Positions 20,758-34,821 of a stretch of 64,000 bases of DNA are shown in pieces. The notes below the pieces were generated by a model. It did no database searches, was not told the DNA's origin, and was given only the letters and a program-made list of their open reading frames with translations. Each line of letters starts with the position of its first letter. The stretch's first letter is position 1. The position numbers were made by a program, and so were the translations under genes. Source of the DNA: Brienomyrus brachyistius (taxonomy: Eukaryota; Chordata; Actinopteri; Osteoglossiformes; Mormyridae); NCBI RefSeq assembly GCF_023856365.1, contig NC_064542.1, positions 10,933,863 to 10,997,862 on the forward strand, read 5' to 3'.

Positions 20758-23700
20758 GCCTAAAGCTGTATCCGGTGACAAGGGACGGCCAGTGCGAAGG
20801 AGGACAAGGTGCTGTGCGCAGGTGTGCGCAGCTGTGCCATCAGGCTGAACACTGTGCCTGCAACTGCGCGCTTATGCAATCGCGTGCGCTCACTTCGGGG
20901 CGACATGCGTGGCTGACAGGCGTGCAGCTTGCAGTGCGTCATAAAGGGCTAAACTGCATACGGCTCGGGATGAGCGCGACTCACATGAAGGGAGCGCACC
21001 CTGTCCTGGCTGCCGCTGTCTCTGCAGTGCAATACCCAAGCAGTACCAGCAGAAGGCAGCGCCGAGGTGTTGTTGTTTTTTTTTCTTGTACCCTAATCAT
21101 TGCACTTGATTGGGTTTAAGGATTAAGCGAGTGGATGTGGCGTTTAGTGTTGATCATATCCGCAGCATTTGGGTGCGGGACTTTGCTAAAAAGCCAGCCG
21201 CAGTGGGAGGAATTCCTGCACTTTGTGGATATGTGGTTCGAGTGTGAGGCCTGACTGGTAGATGTGCATATAGAGGGACGAGTGAGGCATGGATGTGCTT
21301 CTGACAGACAGGGCAACGCACAGAGCATGGTCCGCCTCTGCCACACGTTTCAGATCCCAGGCAACATGCGACTGGGTTCCTGAGTTCCTTCCTCTCGTCT
21401 TAACGTGGTTCTCGGAGGCCTTGTTCACACACGGGGTCGCCAGCTGACGTGAAACTGACGGCTCACAGAGAGGTGTACGTGCAGAAAGAGAGACCATGCT
21501 TCTCTCGGATTCAAGAGAAGACAGGATGTAGTGGAGGTGTGAGGCGTCCGATACAGCTGCTGTCTCATCGCTTCCACCGGGCGCAGTGTCCAGCGCAGTG
21601 TCCAGCGCAGTGTCCAGCATGCCGTACACAGGACGGAGACCCTGCCAGACTCCGCGTGCTGCTGGAGACCATGCTGGCCTCGGTATTTTGCCAGGCTTCC
21701 CTGGAATGAACTGTTGAACATTTTATACCTTCATAATAACCTTTCATATTCTGAGAGTCACATGTTGTTCCCTGCTCTAGTGCTGGCCTTTGTTTTCCAG
21801 ATGTTTTAGATGAGTGATGTTATATAGAATTGTGGCATTAATTTAAAATGTTTCCCCCCTTAAGGAATCCCCAATACCATTAAATTGGGTTTGCCTTTTG
21901 ACGGTTTTTTTTTTGTATATAAAAAACTTTACAAAAATTTAAGTGCGCTTTATATTGCTTTATTTTGTCATTTTTCAATATAATGCAATCATTTTTTCCC
22001 TTTTATCACTGAATTATCATGTAAGGATATGCATTGCTTAGCATTAGTAAAATTATACAATGAAGGTTCTTTTATATTTACTTTGGATCACTTAGGTTAC
22101 TTTTTTACGTAACATGCTGGAAAACGGTTATATGCAGATTTCGTTCTACTTAATACCGTTCCTGGACTGAATAAACCTATGAAACTCAAGTGCAGATACT
22201 AGACGGTGCATATGATGGTGCCATGACGCTCGCATTCCAAAATTCTTTAGGTGCCTGTCATTCCTCATCCTGCCGTTTCTCCCAGCCGCCCGTCACACAG
22301 CCAGTCGGGTGCAAGGCGAGTAATATTCACTTCAAGTATTAATGTAAGTGATGTAACACGGAAACTGAAGAGTCAGGCGCGAATGCAAAGCAGACAAGCT
22401 GGTCATGCAAAATCACCCGAATTAAGGAACGGAAATTTGCAAGTAATAGGTGAGATCTGTCTGTCTGTCTGTCTGTGTAATCTGTCTGCATCCTTAAGTA
22501 TCATCTAAAAACAGCTGGACGAGACGCTACTTATTTTGGGATGATGGAAAAAAATCGAGTGTCGGCATCAATGTCTCTTCAAAATGACGATTTTCTGCAT
22601 AAAGGAGTACTTTTTACATTTGTTAAGGCTGGCCGACAAGAACATAAGTGCACTGAGAACAGGTATCGTCAAATTGTCCGTACACTGACTTAATTGTCTG
22701 TGTCCGTGGCAAAATATTTTGATTGATAAATAGCATGTCCATGTAAAAAATGCATTTTGATCAAAATATCCATAATAACTCACCTTGGTGTTGACCCCTT
22801 AATCAAGACATCTTATTTTGTGGTGTTAATAGGGGTCGTTCCACATTATAGGTTAAACTTTCAATTTAGCACCATTTCTTACTGTTCTTACACATGATAT
22901 GGATCTAGTTAAACTATTGCTGCTAATTTTCTTAAAATAACGTAGGTATATACACCGTGCCGAATTCATTGGAAATTAATTTAAAATTTAAACTGATTAA
23001 TTGAAATCTCTAATACCTCATCCTGGGTTTATGCATATTAACGTATCTTAAACATTATGCAAAATCGGAAGAATAACGAACTTTTTCCATCTATTGAATT
23101 TATTTATTTGTAAATGTGCATACAAGTGAGACAATATTTAATTCTTCGATGAAATTATTAGGGAAACGTGAAGCATTGCATTGCAATGCAATTTTTCATT
23201 TTTGGTGGGCGTTACGTGAGAAAGGAGGTGAGTTGCCATTTCATTTTCAATATGACTCCAATATATTGCCATAGTATCATATGTCGTTCAATGATGAGAT
23301 CACAGCGTTATCTTCAGTACCCGGGACAGCGACGCCTTGGCTGCCAATTGTGTTGCAAACATACACTTTCTGAGTGTATGTTCGATGACGAGCTCAGCTT
23401 TTCAAAGCAGAAATATTTATTAAATGCATCGATGTTTGGTGCCTCTCGTATTCTAAAACACCCCAAACGTTCATAGTTTGTAGAATGATGATCCTTTCAT
23501 AACGGGCTAACAGTGAAGAAAAAAAAATCATTTGCTCGATCCCGACACTGTAAATCGCTTTTTTGTGAATGTCATAGCTTTGGCTTTTATCTTTCTTTGG
23601 TAAATCTGACCAGGTACGTCTAAATGTATTTCCCTGAATCTATTAGGAAACATGATTTCAGGGAAACTAATCAGCTTCAACATTTCCATCCATCCAACCA

Positions 23701-23954
23701 TCCATCCATCCATCCATCCATTATTTACCCAATACAGGGTTACCTTAAACCTTAAACTTTAAACTTATACCAGAAAGCATAGTGCACAGGGCAGGTGAAC
23801 ATCCATGGAAAATATTAATGTATATATACACCGATAAGTCAAACCATTATTATAATCATGCCCATTTGAAGTGAATAATGTTGACTATCTAGTAAAAACA
23901 GTGTGTGTCAAGGTCTGGGGTGTATTGGACGGTAAACTATAACATTTGGTATTC

Positions 23955-24290
23955 CTAGTCAGCATGTCTAATGCAGAAGACATGGGCATGGATGAAGATC
24001 TGGGTGACTTTGACAAGGGCTAAATAATTATGGTCAAACGACTGGGTAAGAGCATCTCAGAAATGCCTAGGCTGTGGTGAGAACTACTGAGACTGGTCCG
24101 AGAAGCGAGAACCCCCAACCACTGGCAGTGTCTTAAGTGGTGATGACTCATTGAGGAAAGATGTGAATGATAGGTGTCACTTGTGGCACAACCCAACAGC
24201 AAGGCTGTGACACAAATGGCAGGTGATTTTGAGAATGATCATGGGAGTGATGTGTCACAACACACAATACTGAACGTTAACTTACCATCT
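23955..24290 (+). pseudogene. 5' remnant of a second Tc1-like transposase
   Basis: From ATGTCTAATGCAGAAGACAT the frame reads DLGDFDKG, a stop, IIMVKRLGKSISEMPRLW. This is the N-terminal helix-turn-helix region of a fish Tc1-like transposase, with in-frame stops. The homology fades where the next element starts. Confidence 0.7.
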
Positions 24291-24292
24291 AA

Positions 24293-24815
24293 TACAGCTC
24301 TGAAAAAAATTAAGACACCACTCCATACGTTTTACAAATCTGCATTGTTAAATCCTGGTTTAATCTTGGTTCTGCTGCCAGAAGGCAACACTGCAAGGCA
24401 GGTTGCTTCCAGGCTCAAAAGACAGCAGTACGCAAGAACAAGGTGAAGTAGGAGACACTGGGAACGACCAGAAACCAGCCAGGTAGAGGGCGGAAGTAAC
24501 TGTCTAATGCCAGAGGTGACTGTCAACTTATCCGACAGTTTCTCATGAACTGGAGGATGATTTCAAGTGTCAAGAAAGAGAAACATTAAGTTGTGTGTAA
24601 TGCACTGCTAAGACAAGTTCATAAGAGGCTCCTAGAAGCAGGACTGAAGACCCATAAAGTAATGAAGAAGCCCTTCATCAAGGAGAAGCAGAAGACCTGG
24701 GCTGGAGTTTGGAAAAAATATATATATATTTTACACAGAAGCATATACATAAATTGAGAAGTGAGTGAAACTAAAAATGCGGATGTGGTCTCTTAATTTT
24801 TTCGAGAATTGTCTA
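24293..24815 (+). mobile_element. Internally deleted Tc1-like element, about 0.5 kb
   Basis: Left end TACAGCTCTGAAAAAAATTA then AGACACCACTCC; right end GTGGTCTCTTAATTTTTTCG then AGAATTGT, its inverted complement with a few changes. Interior pieces (CTGCCAGAAGGCAACACTGC; AAGCCCTTCATCAAGGAGAA) are transposase text with stops. It is far shorter than a full element. Confidence 0.8.
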
Positions 24816-24822
24816 TGCCAAA

Positions 24823-24823
<1 letters not shown>

Positions 24824-24896
<73 letters not shown>
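24824..24896. repeat. (TG)n(TA)n(CA)n compound microsatellite
   Basis: A TG run, a TA run of about 19 units and a CA run form a self-complementary block of about 70 bp. Confidence 0.95.
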
Positions 24897-25329
24897 AGTT
24901 ATACACGTATAACTTAATTCATAAAGATGTTCTAATTACTACTTAGCATTCAGTTCCTTGATATCTATCTGGCTTTTCAGTCAAGGGCACTGGAGGGTTT
25001 TCCAGCATTACAAGCTGAAGTCTATCTACTGCTGGACTGTTGCTTTAGATTGAAAGTACCAACCCAAGTGGGATTCTGTCACCAATACATTAAATGGTGG
25101 TTAATATGACACACAGCCAAATGGCACCTTATGTCAATGTGTAAATGTTTCTGAAGCTTGCAGCAGTGTTTCTGTACCAAGCATGTGCTTGAACTATTTG
25201 CGATCGTCCGGGGAGCATCTGAATTATTGCATTAACTATTTCTGTAACCTGATCCATTTTCAAGGTTATCTGCACTTGAGATATGAACTCACTGATTTAA
25301 AATACATGCATTTTGACTTACTATAAGTA

Positions 25330-28300
25330 ATTTCCTTTATTAAAAAGATTACTTGATACCACTGAAGTTTCAAAGGAAATTTAATGAGATGAACGTACAT
25401 AGAACAGCAACAAAAGCAGAGGCTGCATGAAAACAAAACAAGAAAAATTCTAAACCAGAAAAGTACCAGTCAGGTCAGGAAAGGCAACCATTCACAATAA
25501 ACTCTTTAAAATATAGGAATCCAGAAAGACATTGTTAAGACTTTTAGCTTATTTGGACAAAGCCATTTAAAATAATCAGAGTATTTTATCATGCAATACA
25601 CTTTAATAAAACTGCACAAGACAAAATATACTACTGAAAGTTGGCATATTTTTCTGCAACAGTAATGACACAAAGCCTTGAAAGTATTTCCTATGTCGTG
25701 TAGGACCTATCAAAAATATTCAGAATTTTCACATTTTAAAGTGCAAATGTTAATCGATTAGTTAAGTTCTTTGAGTATAAAATATTACAGATAAAACTAT
25801 TTTAGTTATATTTGCTCACGTATGCACATCTTACACAGAGATTTTTTGTTTTTCTTGGGTGGGGGGTAGCATAATTGGAATTGGAGCATAACAGCCTAAG
25901 AGAATCCGTGAATACGGTGTGGAAATTTAAACACTTCTCTGATGCTTTACACACACGCGTATGCACTCACAGTCGCAGAAGAACACAGTGAAATCAGCCT
26001 TTTTAAGTGAGTAGCTCCCATTTTCACTCACAAGGTATTGGTGTTATAGATCAGGCATACTGGGTAAATGGGATAATCACAGAAATTGTTCTGCAGGCCC
26101 TTGCCGTTCTCATTAAAGCAGCAAGACATCAATCCAATAGATAATCCCACTTTATTAGTGACGGCAGAGATCCTCATTTCAGTGTTACCATCAGCATTGA
26201 ATCTTAATCATTGTTGTGCTTTGTTTTCTATCAAGTGTTTTGTTCATAAATCTGGCTTCTCTCGATACTCAAATCATGTAACATTTAGATCTGATGTATG
26301 AAAGCACAAGTATTCACATGAGTTATAAATTCGAGCGGAGAGAGACGATAAGTCTGCTTCAGTGGGTATTAATAAGTTAAAGTGGTAACATTGTTGCATG
26401 ATATGCATTACAGATGTTGTACTACATGGCACATGGTGTCTGTTGCTATATTGCTGACTTTAAACCTCCTGGAACTTAACTTTCAATAGCCCGTTGAAGG
26501 CACTGAATATTTAAGAGAAGAATAGAAAATTGCTCTATATTAAATGACAGCAGCCATTTTGAAAAACAGCTGCAACACAGCACCAAAGTTAGTAGCACCT
26601 AAGCTGATGGTAAAAAAAAGACTAATTTACTTCTTCATTTTGCTAAATGTCTTAGTACTGACACAGAATGTTTTATCTAGGAAAGCGTACACACTTTGAT
26701 GGTTCTATTTACTGAGTGATTTGTACCTGCAGGAAAGTACAGACAGCACATGGTACATCAGATCGATAGTAAAAGTGCTAAACATGATGATTCTCGGGTG
26801 GGTATGTGCTATATAAGTGAGAAGATGTCTACTTAAGTGGAACACCCTTCATTCTCTGGCCAGGGTGTGTGTTTAGAATTCAACAGGTAAACAATTTCCC
26901 GCATGAGCTCACAGCACAGCTCAGACAGGCAACATATGTAAGTTAGCAAGGATGAAGACCACAAAAAGCTGAAAATAGTAATCGGCCACAGAAAACCAGA
27001 TATGTTCCCTTCCAGGTGGGTCTGCTGTGGCTAAATGCTAAAGATGGCACACAAAACAGTCTAGTGGTTCTATACAGTTTCAGCATTAGCCTTTGGAAAC
27101 AATTGGAAACATCTGCCACTTATAGTTACTGCATGTAATTCCTGCGAGGTCATTACACAATAATTACCACTGTTTTCAATAGTAAGGCAAGCAGGTAAGC
27201 TGCTATTTTTCAGATATTAGTTTGAGGCATTATAGGATCATGTCAGGCAACAACTAAGAGTGAGACATTGTTTCCAAGTGGTTTCCATATAAATACAAAT
27301 TAAACACAGAAAAAAGACGTGAAGTAACAGAAACATGGAGTAGAAATGAGAGCAGTGATCATATGATGAAAAAGTTGACAGTATACAGAGTTGTAAGATA
27401 ACTACGTTACACATTTTTTTTTAAAAAAAAGCACTTGTGACAGACAGACACACTGTGCTGCATCCTTTTAACGTGAACTGTAAAGGGGGTCCTCCTGCAT
27501 TCTGCTACTTGACCTACGAGACCAGCACAGCTTTAGTGATTACATACCGGAGGGTGAGTGCTGAGTAACCTATACCAGTAAGTGGTCCATTGGTCACTTG
27601 GATTGGCTGCTGGATTCCTGGACCCCCCAGTACTATCTATCTGTCTAATGGATTCCAGCCTTGCTTAGAGCTCCAGAACAGAACTATTGTATTACTGTAC
27701 AAAAAGATGACAATATGAAACCCTATGAGAATACTTATTTCTTACTCACTACTAGTTTGTTCCCCCAAAAATACTGACCATCAAATACAATCCCTTTTCT
27801 TTACCCACTACGCCAATAATAATAATAAAATAACAATAATAAATAGCAGCAAAAGAAAAAACAAGCTTGCATTCAGCTGGCAGCATAAAGCTGATTTCAG
27901 CCAAAACATATAAAGTAATGGTATAGAAGTACATATATTTGAATATAAAACAAACGTAACAGAAAGCAACATTCACATAGAAAATACCAGGACCTTTGTT
28001 AGTGATGACAGTTGGAGTAGATCCAGTATTCACCCAAAAATTTTGGCATTTATATAGAGAATTTTAATATAGAATTTCTAAAGGTCCACACTGATTGAAC
28101 CCTGCTTATGCAACATTCACAGACTAGTCCCCATTAAAACTGAAGACGTATGCAAACATACTTAAAAAAAACTGTTTTTCAAATAAAGGCTAATTAGGTC
28201 ATATTTTGTAAACCTTCATAAACCTGTATTTGTAAAAATACAAGTTAGTCAATTTAATTTTAAGGAAACTTAAAATTATATGTACCAAGAACATATATAT

Positions 28301-30586
28301 ATATTAGTTTTGAATAAATGAAATGTATTTCTGTATTGGTATAATTGTGCTATAAACATTAACATCACTAAAATAAAACAGGAAGCATATAATGCAGAAA
28401 TAAAAACACAACAAAACCTCCATAATGGAAGGATCAGGCATACATATTTCTGTAAACTTTTTTTTTTACTTGATGCATATCAGGTAACACAGCAGCACGT
28501 CTCAACTATATGTGCCATTAATTTTTATTTTTTAAGACACGATATGCTACATATTCTCACACAAGGGATGCTTGCTTAGCTTGAGGGACAGAGAGCGAGA
28601 CAAACCCTCCAAGCAGCACGAACCACACTGCAGCTGTACAGGGGATTTGCCCGTCTGTCAGATACTGATAAGTAAGTTACTGAGACTGATGAAGTAACCC
28701 TAAACACTGCTGATGTTTTTCCCCTCAAAGAATAAGAAGAAAAATCAGCTTCAGGCTTTCAAATATTTAATATACATTAATTGCCAACATTGGCACATAC
28801 AATATTGCACAGAGTAACAAAATCTAGCACTGAAATTCTTGTGGGGTAAAATAAACAAAAACATTCAAAATGAAAAATAACGCAGTAATTTCTTTTAGGG
28901 GGGGAAAAAAACAAAAATCAAATAGATCCCCTACTGGAGAGTTTTAATAATAAAGCACACACTGTCATAATGATTCACGCACAGAACACAGAAGGTGCGT
29001 GTGAGCTGCGGTCTCCAGACCACTGCACGCTCACTTCCTCTGCTCTTTGCACATTGCACATGGGAGAGAAAATGAAAAACAGGCGTATACACCTAACACG
29101 ATAGCTCCCATCATGATGTGCGGCCTTCGTGGACAGAAAATTCATAAATTAAGGGAATATAACATTTTTATCATGAAAAACAAATGAAACAAAACAAACC
29201 ATCTTTGGGTTTTTTTTTTCTTTTTTGAAGGTCTGGTAAATGCCATCACAAGCAAACAAAAATAAAACAGCCCTCCAGAACACCAAATCAGTATGTAAAC
29301 ATGAGCACTGTTTAAGGCACCAGATTGTTTAAATGTAGACCTATGCTCTATGAGCCTCAACATGCACCGGTAGCAGTTTCCCGTCTACCTGAGCATTGAT
29401 AATTGGACCTTCTCATCTCCTGTTTCAATGCTGAATATCCTTTAAATTATTGTTTCATCATTACCCACAGAAAACGTGGGTGTTTCATAAGGACTGAAAT
29501 ATATCTGATTCACAAAATCATAGTTTTTATATATATATTTAAGTTGACACCAAACCATTCGCCCGACATTCCTATAGGGTTGACAATCTGATAAGAACAA
29601 CAGTGACTTTAGTAACCAGAACAGCAATGCGTATGTGACAGACCTCCTGCTCCAAGACTCTGCAATCCTCTGCATCTCTAAATCGGGTATGCCTATAGCA
29701 GGGTGGACAAACTTCTACCGCAGGACCACATGTTCCTTGAAAAGCAGGTGGACAATTCAGAAAAAGCAACAAACCTGCACGACCATTTAAAAAGTGTTCC
29801 CGTTGACAGAAAAGACACAAACCAGCTGAATGAGTCCAGAGCTGAGGCAGAGATGCATATTGTAACACACAGGGTTTCTACGTACCTTGAACTATAGAGA
29901 TTTCTGCATAATGCTACAACAGACCACCGACATGCCTAGCTTTCAATCACATATGGTAGACTCTTGGTACAAGAACACAAAAAATAAAAAATACCGTCAC
30001 AGGACGCTTTAAAGGAAAGCCCTTTCCCGTTGGCGTTATTTTGTGCACAATACATTTTTAATCATCATCTTTTTTCGGGTCATAACTGTCCACTGCAGTT
30101 TAATGTCAGTTCTCTTTATAAATTTATATACTCATACGTAAATATGGTTGTAAATATATTAATATAAGTTATTTAAAAAGACTTGTTTGTTTTGGTAACA
30201 AAAAAAAAAGTTTCTAAAATATTTGCTTTGTGCTAAAGTCAAACGTAATACACGAAAAGCCCTACTTTTCCATGTCACCTCAACAGCACAATGCCTGACC
30301 ACTGAAACTTCTTTAATAGCTTAGACGTGTAAAAATGTTCGTTAAGTAGGGAAATAAACACTAGGCTTTTGTATCAAGTACGAAACACAGTTCATATATG
30401 CCGTTACTGTAGCAGCCGCTTACTGTTTTAATGATGGATAAGTGGGTAACATCCAGCGATGGGAGAAAAGCCGTAACTGTCAGTCTGTGAAGGTTTCCTG
30501 TGGGTTAAACGATGACCGCTTAATATGTTTGTCTCCTTTTTTATAGATTCTCCTCCTATAGTTTTGTCATTAATTTATTTTGATTA
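25330..30586 (-). other. pura: Probable long 3' UTR of pura
   Basis: This 5.2-kb AT-rich stretch downstream of the pura stop has no recognisable transposon and no plausible coding frame, unlike the repeat-laden flanks. Mammalian PURA has a very long 3' UTR. Minus-strand AATAAA hexamers occur at several places, including about 28518, 26151 and 25337. Extent and poly(A) site are inferred. Confidence 0.45.
29561..29603 (+). repeat. 43-bp repeat, copy A (pura 3' side)
   Basis: GCCCGACATTCCTATAGGG and the 24 bases after it recur at 34779 with 4 mismatches in 43, same orientation. Function and family are unknown. Confidence 0.85.
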
Positions 30587-31447
30587 TCAATCGTCATCGT
30601 CGCCGTCGTCGTCGGCGCGCGGCTCCTCGGGATGCGGCTCGCACGAGCGTCTCTCACGCTCCTGGATCCGCCGCATCTCCTCGGCGTATTTACAAAACGT
30701 CTGGCCGAACTTGGACCACACCTTGTGGGGCACGGTGATGGAGTTGCGGTACGTAGGCTTCACTTCGCTGACTCTCATGAAGACGCCGTACTTGTTGGAG
30801 CCCACGTCGAAGAAGAAGCGCTTGTTGTCGACCGTCAGCGAGGTGCCCTCCGGCAGCTCGACCGGCTCCTCTTCCACCCCGTAGTCGTCGATCAGCTTGG
30901 CCAGAGCATCGCGGAACTCGATGAGTCCCTGGGCGGGAAGAGCGATCGTCTGGCCTTGAGCGAATCCCAGACCGGGCCCCCGGTTGACGGTCTGCCGGAT
31001 CCGCAGGAACCTGCCCCGCTGGTTCTCCTTAAGGTCCATGTAATACTTCCTATTCTCCCGGACGAGAAATTCACTCTTCAGTGCCCTACGCGGTTCGTCC
31101 TGTACTTTGTCCGGATTGCTGGGCCCTAACTGAGCATAGTGCTCGATGAAGTCCCCCAGGTAGTCCCGAAACTCCACAGCAACCGACATAGACAGAGTGA
31201 GGCGGCTCTTGTTTCCTGCGGCCCCAACCTCTGCTATCTTTAGGAAGCGACCCTTTGCGTTCTGCTTTACGTCCAAGTAGAAGCGTTTGTTTTGGATGTC
31301 GACTCGTTTAGAGGCGAGCTCTTGCGTTTCATGCTGCAGCCCCGGGGACGAACCCGCCCCCCCTGGAGATGGGTGCAGGGGGCCCACAGCTGTCGCCGCC
31401 GCTGCTGCTGCTGCTGACTGTTCCGATGCACTATCTCTATCCGCCAT
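30587..31447 (-). CDS. pura: pura, transcriptional activator protein Pur-alpha
   Basis: Pur-alpha is a single-stranded DNA/RNA-binding protein acting in neuronal RNA transport, transcription and replication. One exon encodes 286 residues; the human protein has 322. Start [10 protein letters not shown] is the conserved vertebrate start. An in-frame ATG further upstream at 31573 lies beyond a splice acceptor and is rejected. Order: Ala-rich, Gly-poor N-terminus (11-35; mammals have a long Gly run), PUR repeat I (about 43-106, [20 protein letters not shown]), repeat II (about 124-190, [20 protein letters not shown]), repeat III (about 200-262, [20 protein letters not shown]), then an Arg/Glu-rich stretch and an acidic tail DDDGDDDD. 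The repeats are nearly identical to human. The mammalian Gln-rich stretch is absent. Paralogue assignment (puraa or purab) is not possible here. Confidence 0.97.
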   Translation of the reverse strand: MADRDSASEQSAAAAAAATAVGPLHPSPGGAGSSPGLQHETQELASKRVDIQNKRFYLDVKQNAKGRFLKIAEVGAAGNKSRLTLSMSVAVEFRDYLGDFIEHYAQLGPSNPDKVQDEPRRALKSEFLVRENRKYYMDLKENQRGRFLRIRQTVNRGPGLGFAQGQTIALPAQGLIEFRDALAKLIDDYGVEEEPVELPEGTSLTVDNKRFFFDVGSNKYGVFMRVSEVKPTYRNSITVPHKVWSKFGQTFCKYAEEMRRIQERERRSCEPHPEEPRADDDGDDDD

Positions 31448-31535
31448 GATGCTACCTCCGTGCCTGCAGCTCACACAGCCCTGCCTGTTGCGGCCCAACT
31501 GCCAGTCAGATGCGTCGCCGCTGTTCTCGCGAGAT
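31448..31535 (-). other. pura: pura 5' UTR part of coding exon with splice acceptor
   Basis: On the minus strand TTCCTTGTTTCTCCGCAG ends at 31536, a strong polypyrimidine tract and acceptor. The exon then starts ATCTCGCGAGAACAG. pura therefore has an intron in its 5' UTR, and the ATG at 31447 is the first in this exon. Confidence 0.75.
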
Positions 31536-31809
31536 CTGCGGAGAAACAAGGAAAGCCTGATAAACATCCTCAATATCTCAACTACGACTTACTGCGTTTG
31601 TACTGGTCGGATTTACATAATATACCGCCCTCCCTTTTTTATTACAAAACACAAATAAACAAACATAATTGTCCGCAGTTTATTTGTGAAGGATACTATT
31701 TTGTCATATCTATTATAAGACAAATACGTCCACTTACCAGCTACCAAACTACTACTATTAGATTAATAATTATGTCACAAAATGTAAGTTCCTATACATC
31801 GACAGAAGA

Positions 31810-31848
<39 letters not shown>

Positions 31849-34778
31849 TATACTCTTAAAACCTCCGGTTTAAATGTATTACGTGCAGCTTATTAAACAG
31901 TACAATGTAATGCGCCGAGAAAATAAAATACGGTCTTTACAAAAAATAGATGAACTAAATTATTGTCAGTTTTAAATATCGTGTTAATAACCACAGTTTT
32001 AAAAATATAACGATAGAATATAGCTATTTGTGTGTCTAAAGATTAGTCTTACGCACATTGGGAGTTACCTAAACTGCATATCATTTCAGTTAATTAGCAA
32101 ATAAAGACGTTTAACAATGTCAAAGGTCTCTAGCGTTAACTGATTATTCAACTTTAATATTAAATAAACCAGTAACGACAGAATAAGCCTGCTCTACATT
32201 TTTGACAATTACTCGAAAAATTATTGCTTTACATTTATCATCCTATTGCATAGCTTCTCTGAGCATTTAAACACTTACTTATCCAAGCGCGGAGAGGTCG
32301 GATCACATCTCAGCAATAACAATTCCATTAAAATTTTATACACAGAGAGAGGGCGATTAGATGAAATCGCAAATGTACAAACAAAAGACTGCAAAACATC
32401 TACATTGCTTTTATATTTACCCTAAATATTGTACTATTTGTGAAATATGTACGATTCTATGAAAATGCATTAATTCATCATGGATTTGGTTTCTCGAGAA
32501 ACTTTTTTTTCTAATGTTTTATAACGTTTTCTAATGCAAATTTTCTAGTTCTTAAACGTTTTGCAGCCAGAACTTGCCCATAATTCAATTTTGTAAAATT
32601 TAAATACTTTCGTATATTATGAGCCTTCTCCCGCCACATTTAAAATTGCAGTCTTACGTTGAAACAAACTATTTCAGTATTGTAGTAAAATAACAAACGG
32701 TATCCTATAAAATAATCCCAGAAACGTTTATCCTATAGTCTGAAATTACCGTTCGGATATTCACACATATCATAAATCAAACGTATATTACAAAGGTATA
32801 CATGCGGTCGGGGGAGCAAACGTATTTCGTATAAATCATTAATGATTTTCTTTATTTTGACACCAAACTACTTTATTCACAGTCGGAAGATCAGACTAAA
32901 TTAAACTGCAGCCATAATTTCTGATAGGTAACTGACAGATCAGAAAATGAAAAAGTAAAATGTTGACAAGACAATAACTGTTAATGACAATAGTTATTTT
33001 TTTTAACTTGATTGAAAAATAAGGCATATATTTGCAACACAGTATCCCTGTCAAATGAATTATTCATTACTTGAGAAATTAACCCTAATCTTCCACTTCT
33101 TCATTTATTATCATTGTAATAATTAATATGATAGTATATTATTATTATTATTATTATCATCATCATCATCATTATTATTGTTGTTGTTAATAACAATAAT
33201 AGTAATAATAATACTAATAATAATATTTGTGACAATAACAATTATGATGATGATGATAAAGCATGAAGGCAAGTGGATTATAAAATAATGCAAGTAATAC
33301 CTAAATACCCCGTCAAGACATTTTAGGGTTACCAGGACAATAAATCTCTTCTTAATTTGCTTTTTCTAACACTACAAGATGGTTTCCTGGAAATGACCAA
33401 TGCATAGTCATCTAATCAATAGTCATCTAATTCTTTTCTTGAAGTAAATATAATATAATTCATAAAAATGAATAAGAACGATCCTAAATAGTTCAAAATA
33501 CAACGTAATCATGGACGATTGTTAAAAAGGAACTAGTAGCGAAAACATGTTAAAAGATGAAAACAGCAACAAAAAGCAGTAGTAACAATTAGCAAAAATA
33601 ATTAGGCCCTATTTGTTATTAATACAATTCTTATTTTACGTAATGTCATTCAATAGTTGTCATTCAAAACATTTCCGGCACAATTTTTACACACGTTTTT
33701 AGCTATAAAATATAAAATATACAGACAATTCAGAGAACAAGTGATTTATAATATTCAAGTTTTTTTTTCGATTACCAACTAGCCAACGACAATTCGTATA
33801 GCCGACTATCGTGAACTTAATATATTTTAAACGAGTTAATTTGCAGACAACATGCTCGAAAACCTTCGCTTTCAAGTTGCTAAACTATACTGACCGGTTA
33901 GTTTTAGAAAACATGCATGACGATTTCTAGAATGCTAGAACACTGCTAGAGTATGTCATCAATTAACATTATATTAAAATGAGACACCCTACAATTCTTA
34001 ATAATGTATAATTAAACCCACGCAGAGTATATATAAACTTGACAGATTACATCCTGAACATTTACCCACATCATGTCACTGCACGTGGACAATAATCACT
34101 CAAGTTAAGTAATTTCATATATAGTCTGACTTCGCTTACAAAACATATATAGTAAAGTATATACCGAAACGATTTCAATTAGGAGAACAATAAGGCCTTA
34201 TAGAGGGATTTGAACCTGATATTTTAGGTACAACTACAGCACTTATCAATTTCTGTACCTGCTGGCCTGCTTCAGTGATGGAATCGCAATAAAATGTACG
34301 CATATTGCATATATAAATTACAGGCCCGCTTCCTGTAACACAGTCAGGTAACCAGTACTTTTCTTTAAAGTATTTAATACAAAGAAGCATTGATTTAACA
34401 AACAAGCAAATTCATTCTTATTTACGAAGAACTAATGAAATAACACAATTCTTACATGTAAGCGAGAATTGCAAGACATATTAATGAAACATTGGTCAAG
34501 ATCAAATGCGGGACTGCAGTTGTCTACTGAAACAACATAAGTTTCAAATTATAAGACGTATATTAAACTTAGATATTAGGGGGAAAATCATTTGAAGTAA
34601 TAGCACTAGTTATTTAGTTATACGGAATGGTGCATTAACGCAATTTAAATTATTTTAAGCAGAGTTCTCTCGTGAAGATCTCTCTCATATCTGCTAATTT
34701 ATTGTCAAAGTCATCTAGTTGGTCAGTTGTCCTATACCAAAGACGCAAGTCTCATATTAAACAAATAGGTCTCCGTGT

Positions 34779-34821
34779 GCCCGACATTCCTATAGGGCTG
34801 ACAATCTGACAAACACAACAG
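34779..34821 (+). repeat. 43-bp repeat, copy B (pura 5' side)
   Basis: Partner of 29561-29603; 39 of 43 bases identical. Confidence 0.85.

Larger units (their letters stand above)
20760..25330. other. Intergenic region between psd2 and pura
   Basis: It is GC-richer to about 21700, then strongly AT-rich. It contains a 12-bp tandem repeat (GCGCAGTGTCCA, 21581-21618), a (CATC)n run at 23690-23720 that may be the tail of a reversed SINE, two Tc1-related remnants and a TG/TA/CA microsatellite. Open frames up to 147 codons near 21.2-21.6 kb resemble no family known to me. I saw no IGIP-like short frame, although IGIP lies beyond PURA in human. Confidence 0.7.

Noticed and set aside
20760..30586. 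IGIP, the small gene beyond PURA in human
   Set aside because: I looked for its short reading frame on the minus strand and found nothing convincing; it may be absent, diverged or outside my reading.
31448..31573. Upstream in-frame ATG giving a 328-residue Pur-alpha
   Set aside because: A clear splice acceptor at 31536 places that ATG in an intron, and the conserved vertebrate start is MADRD at 31447.
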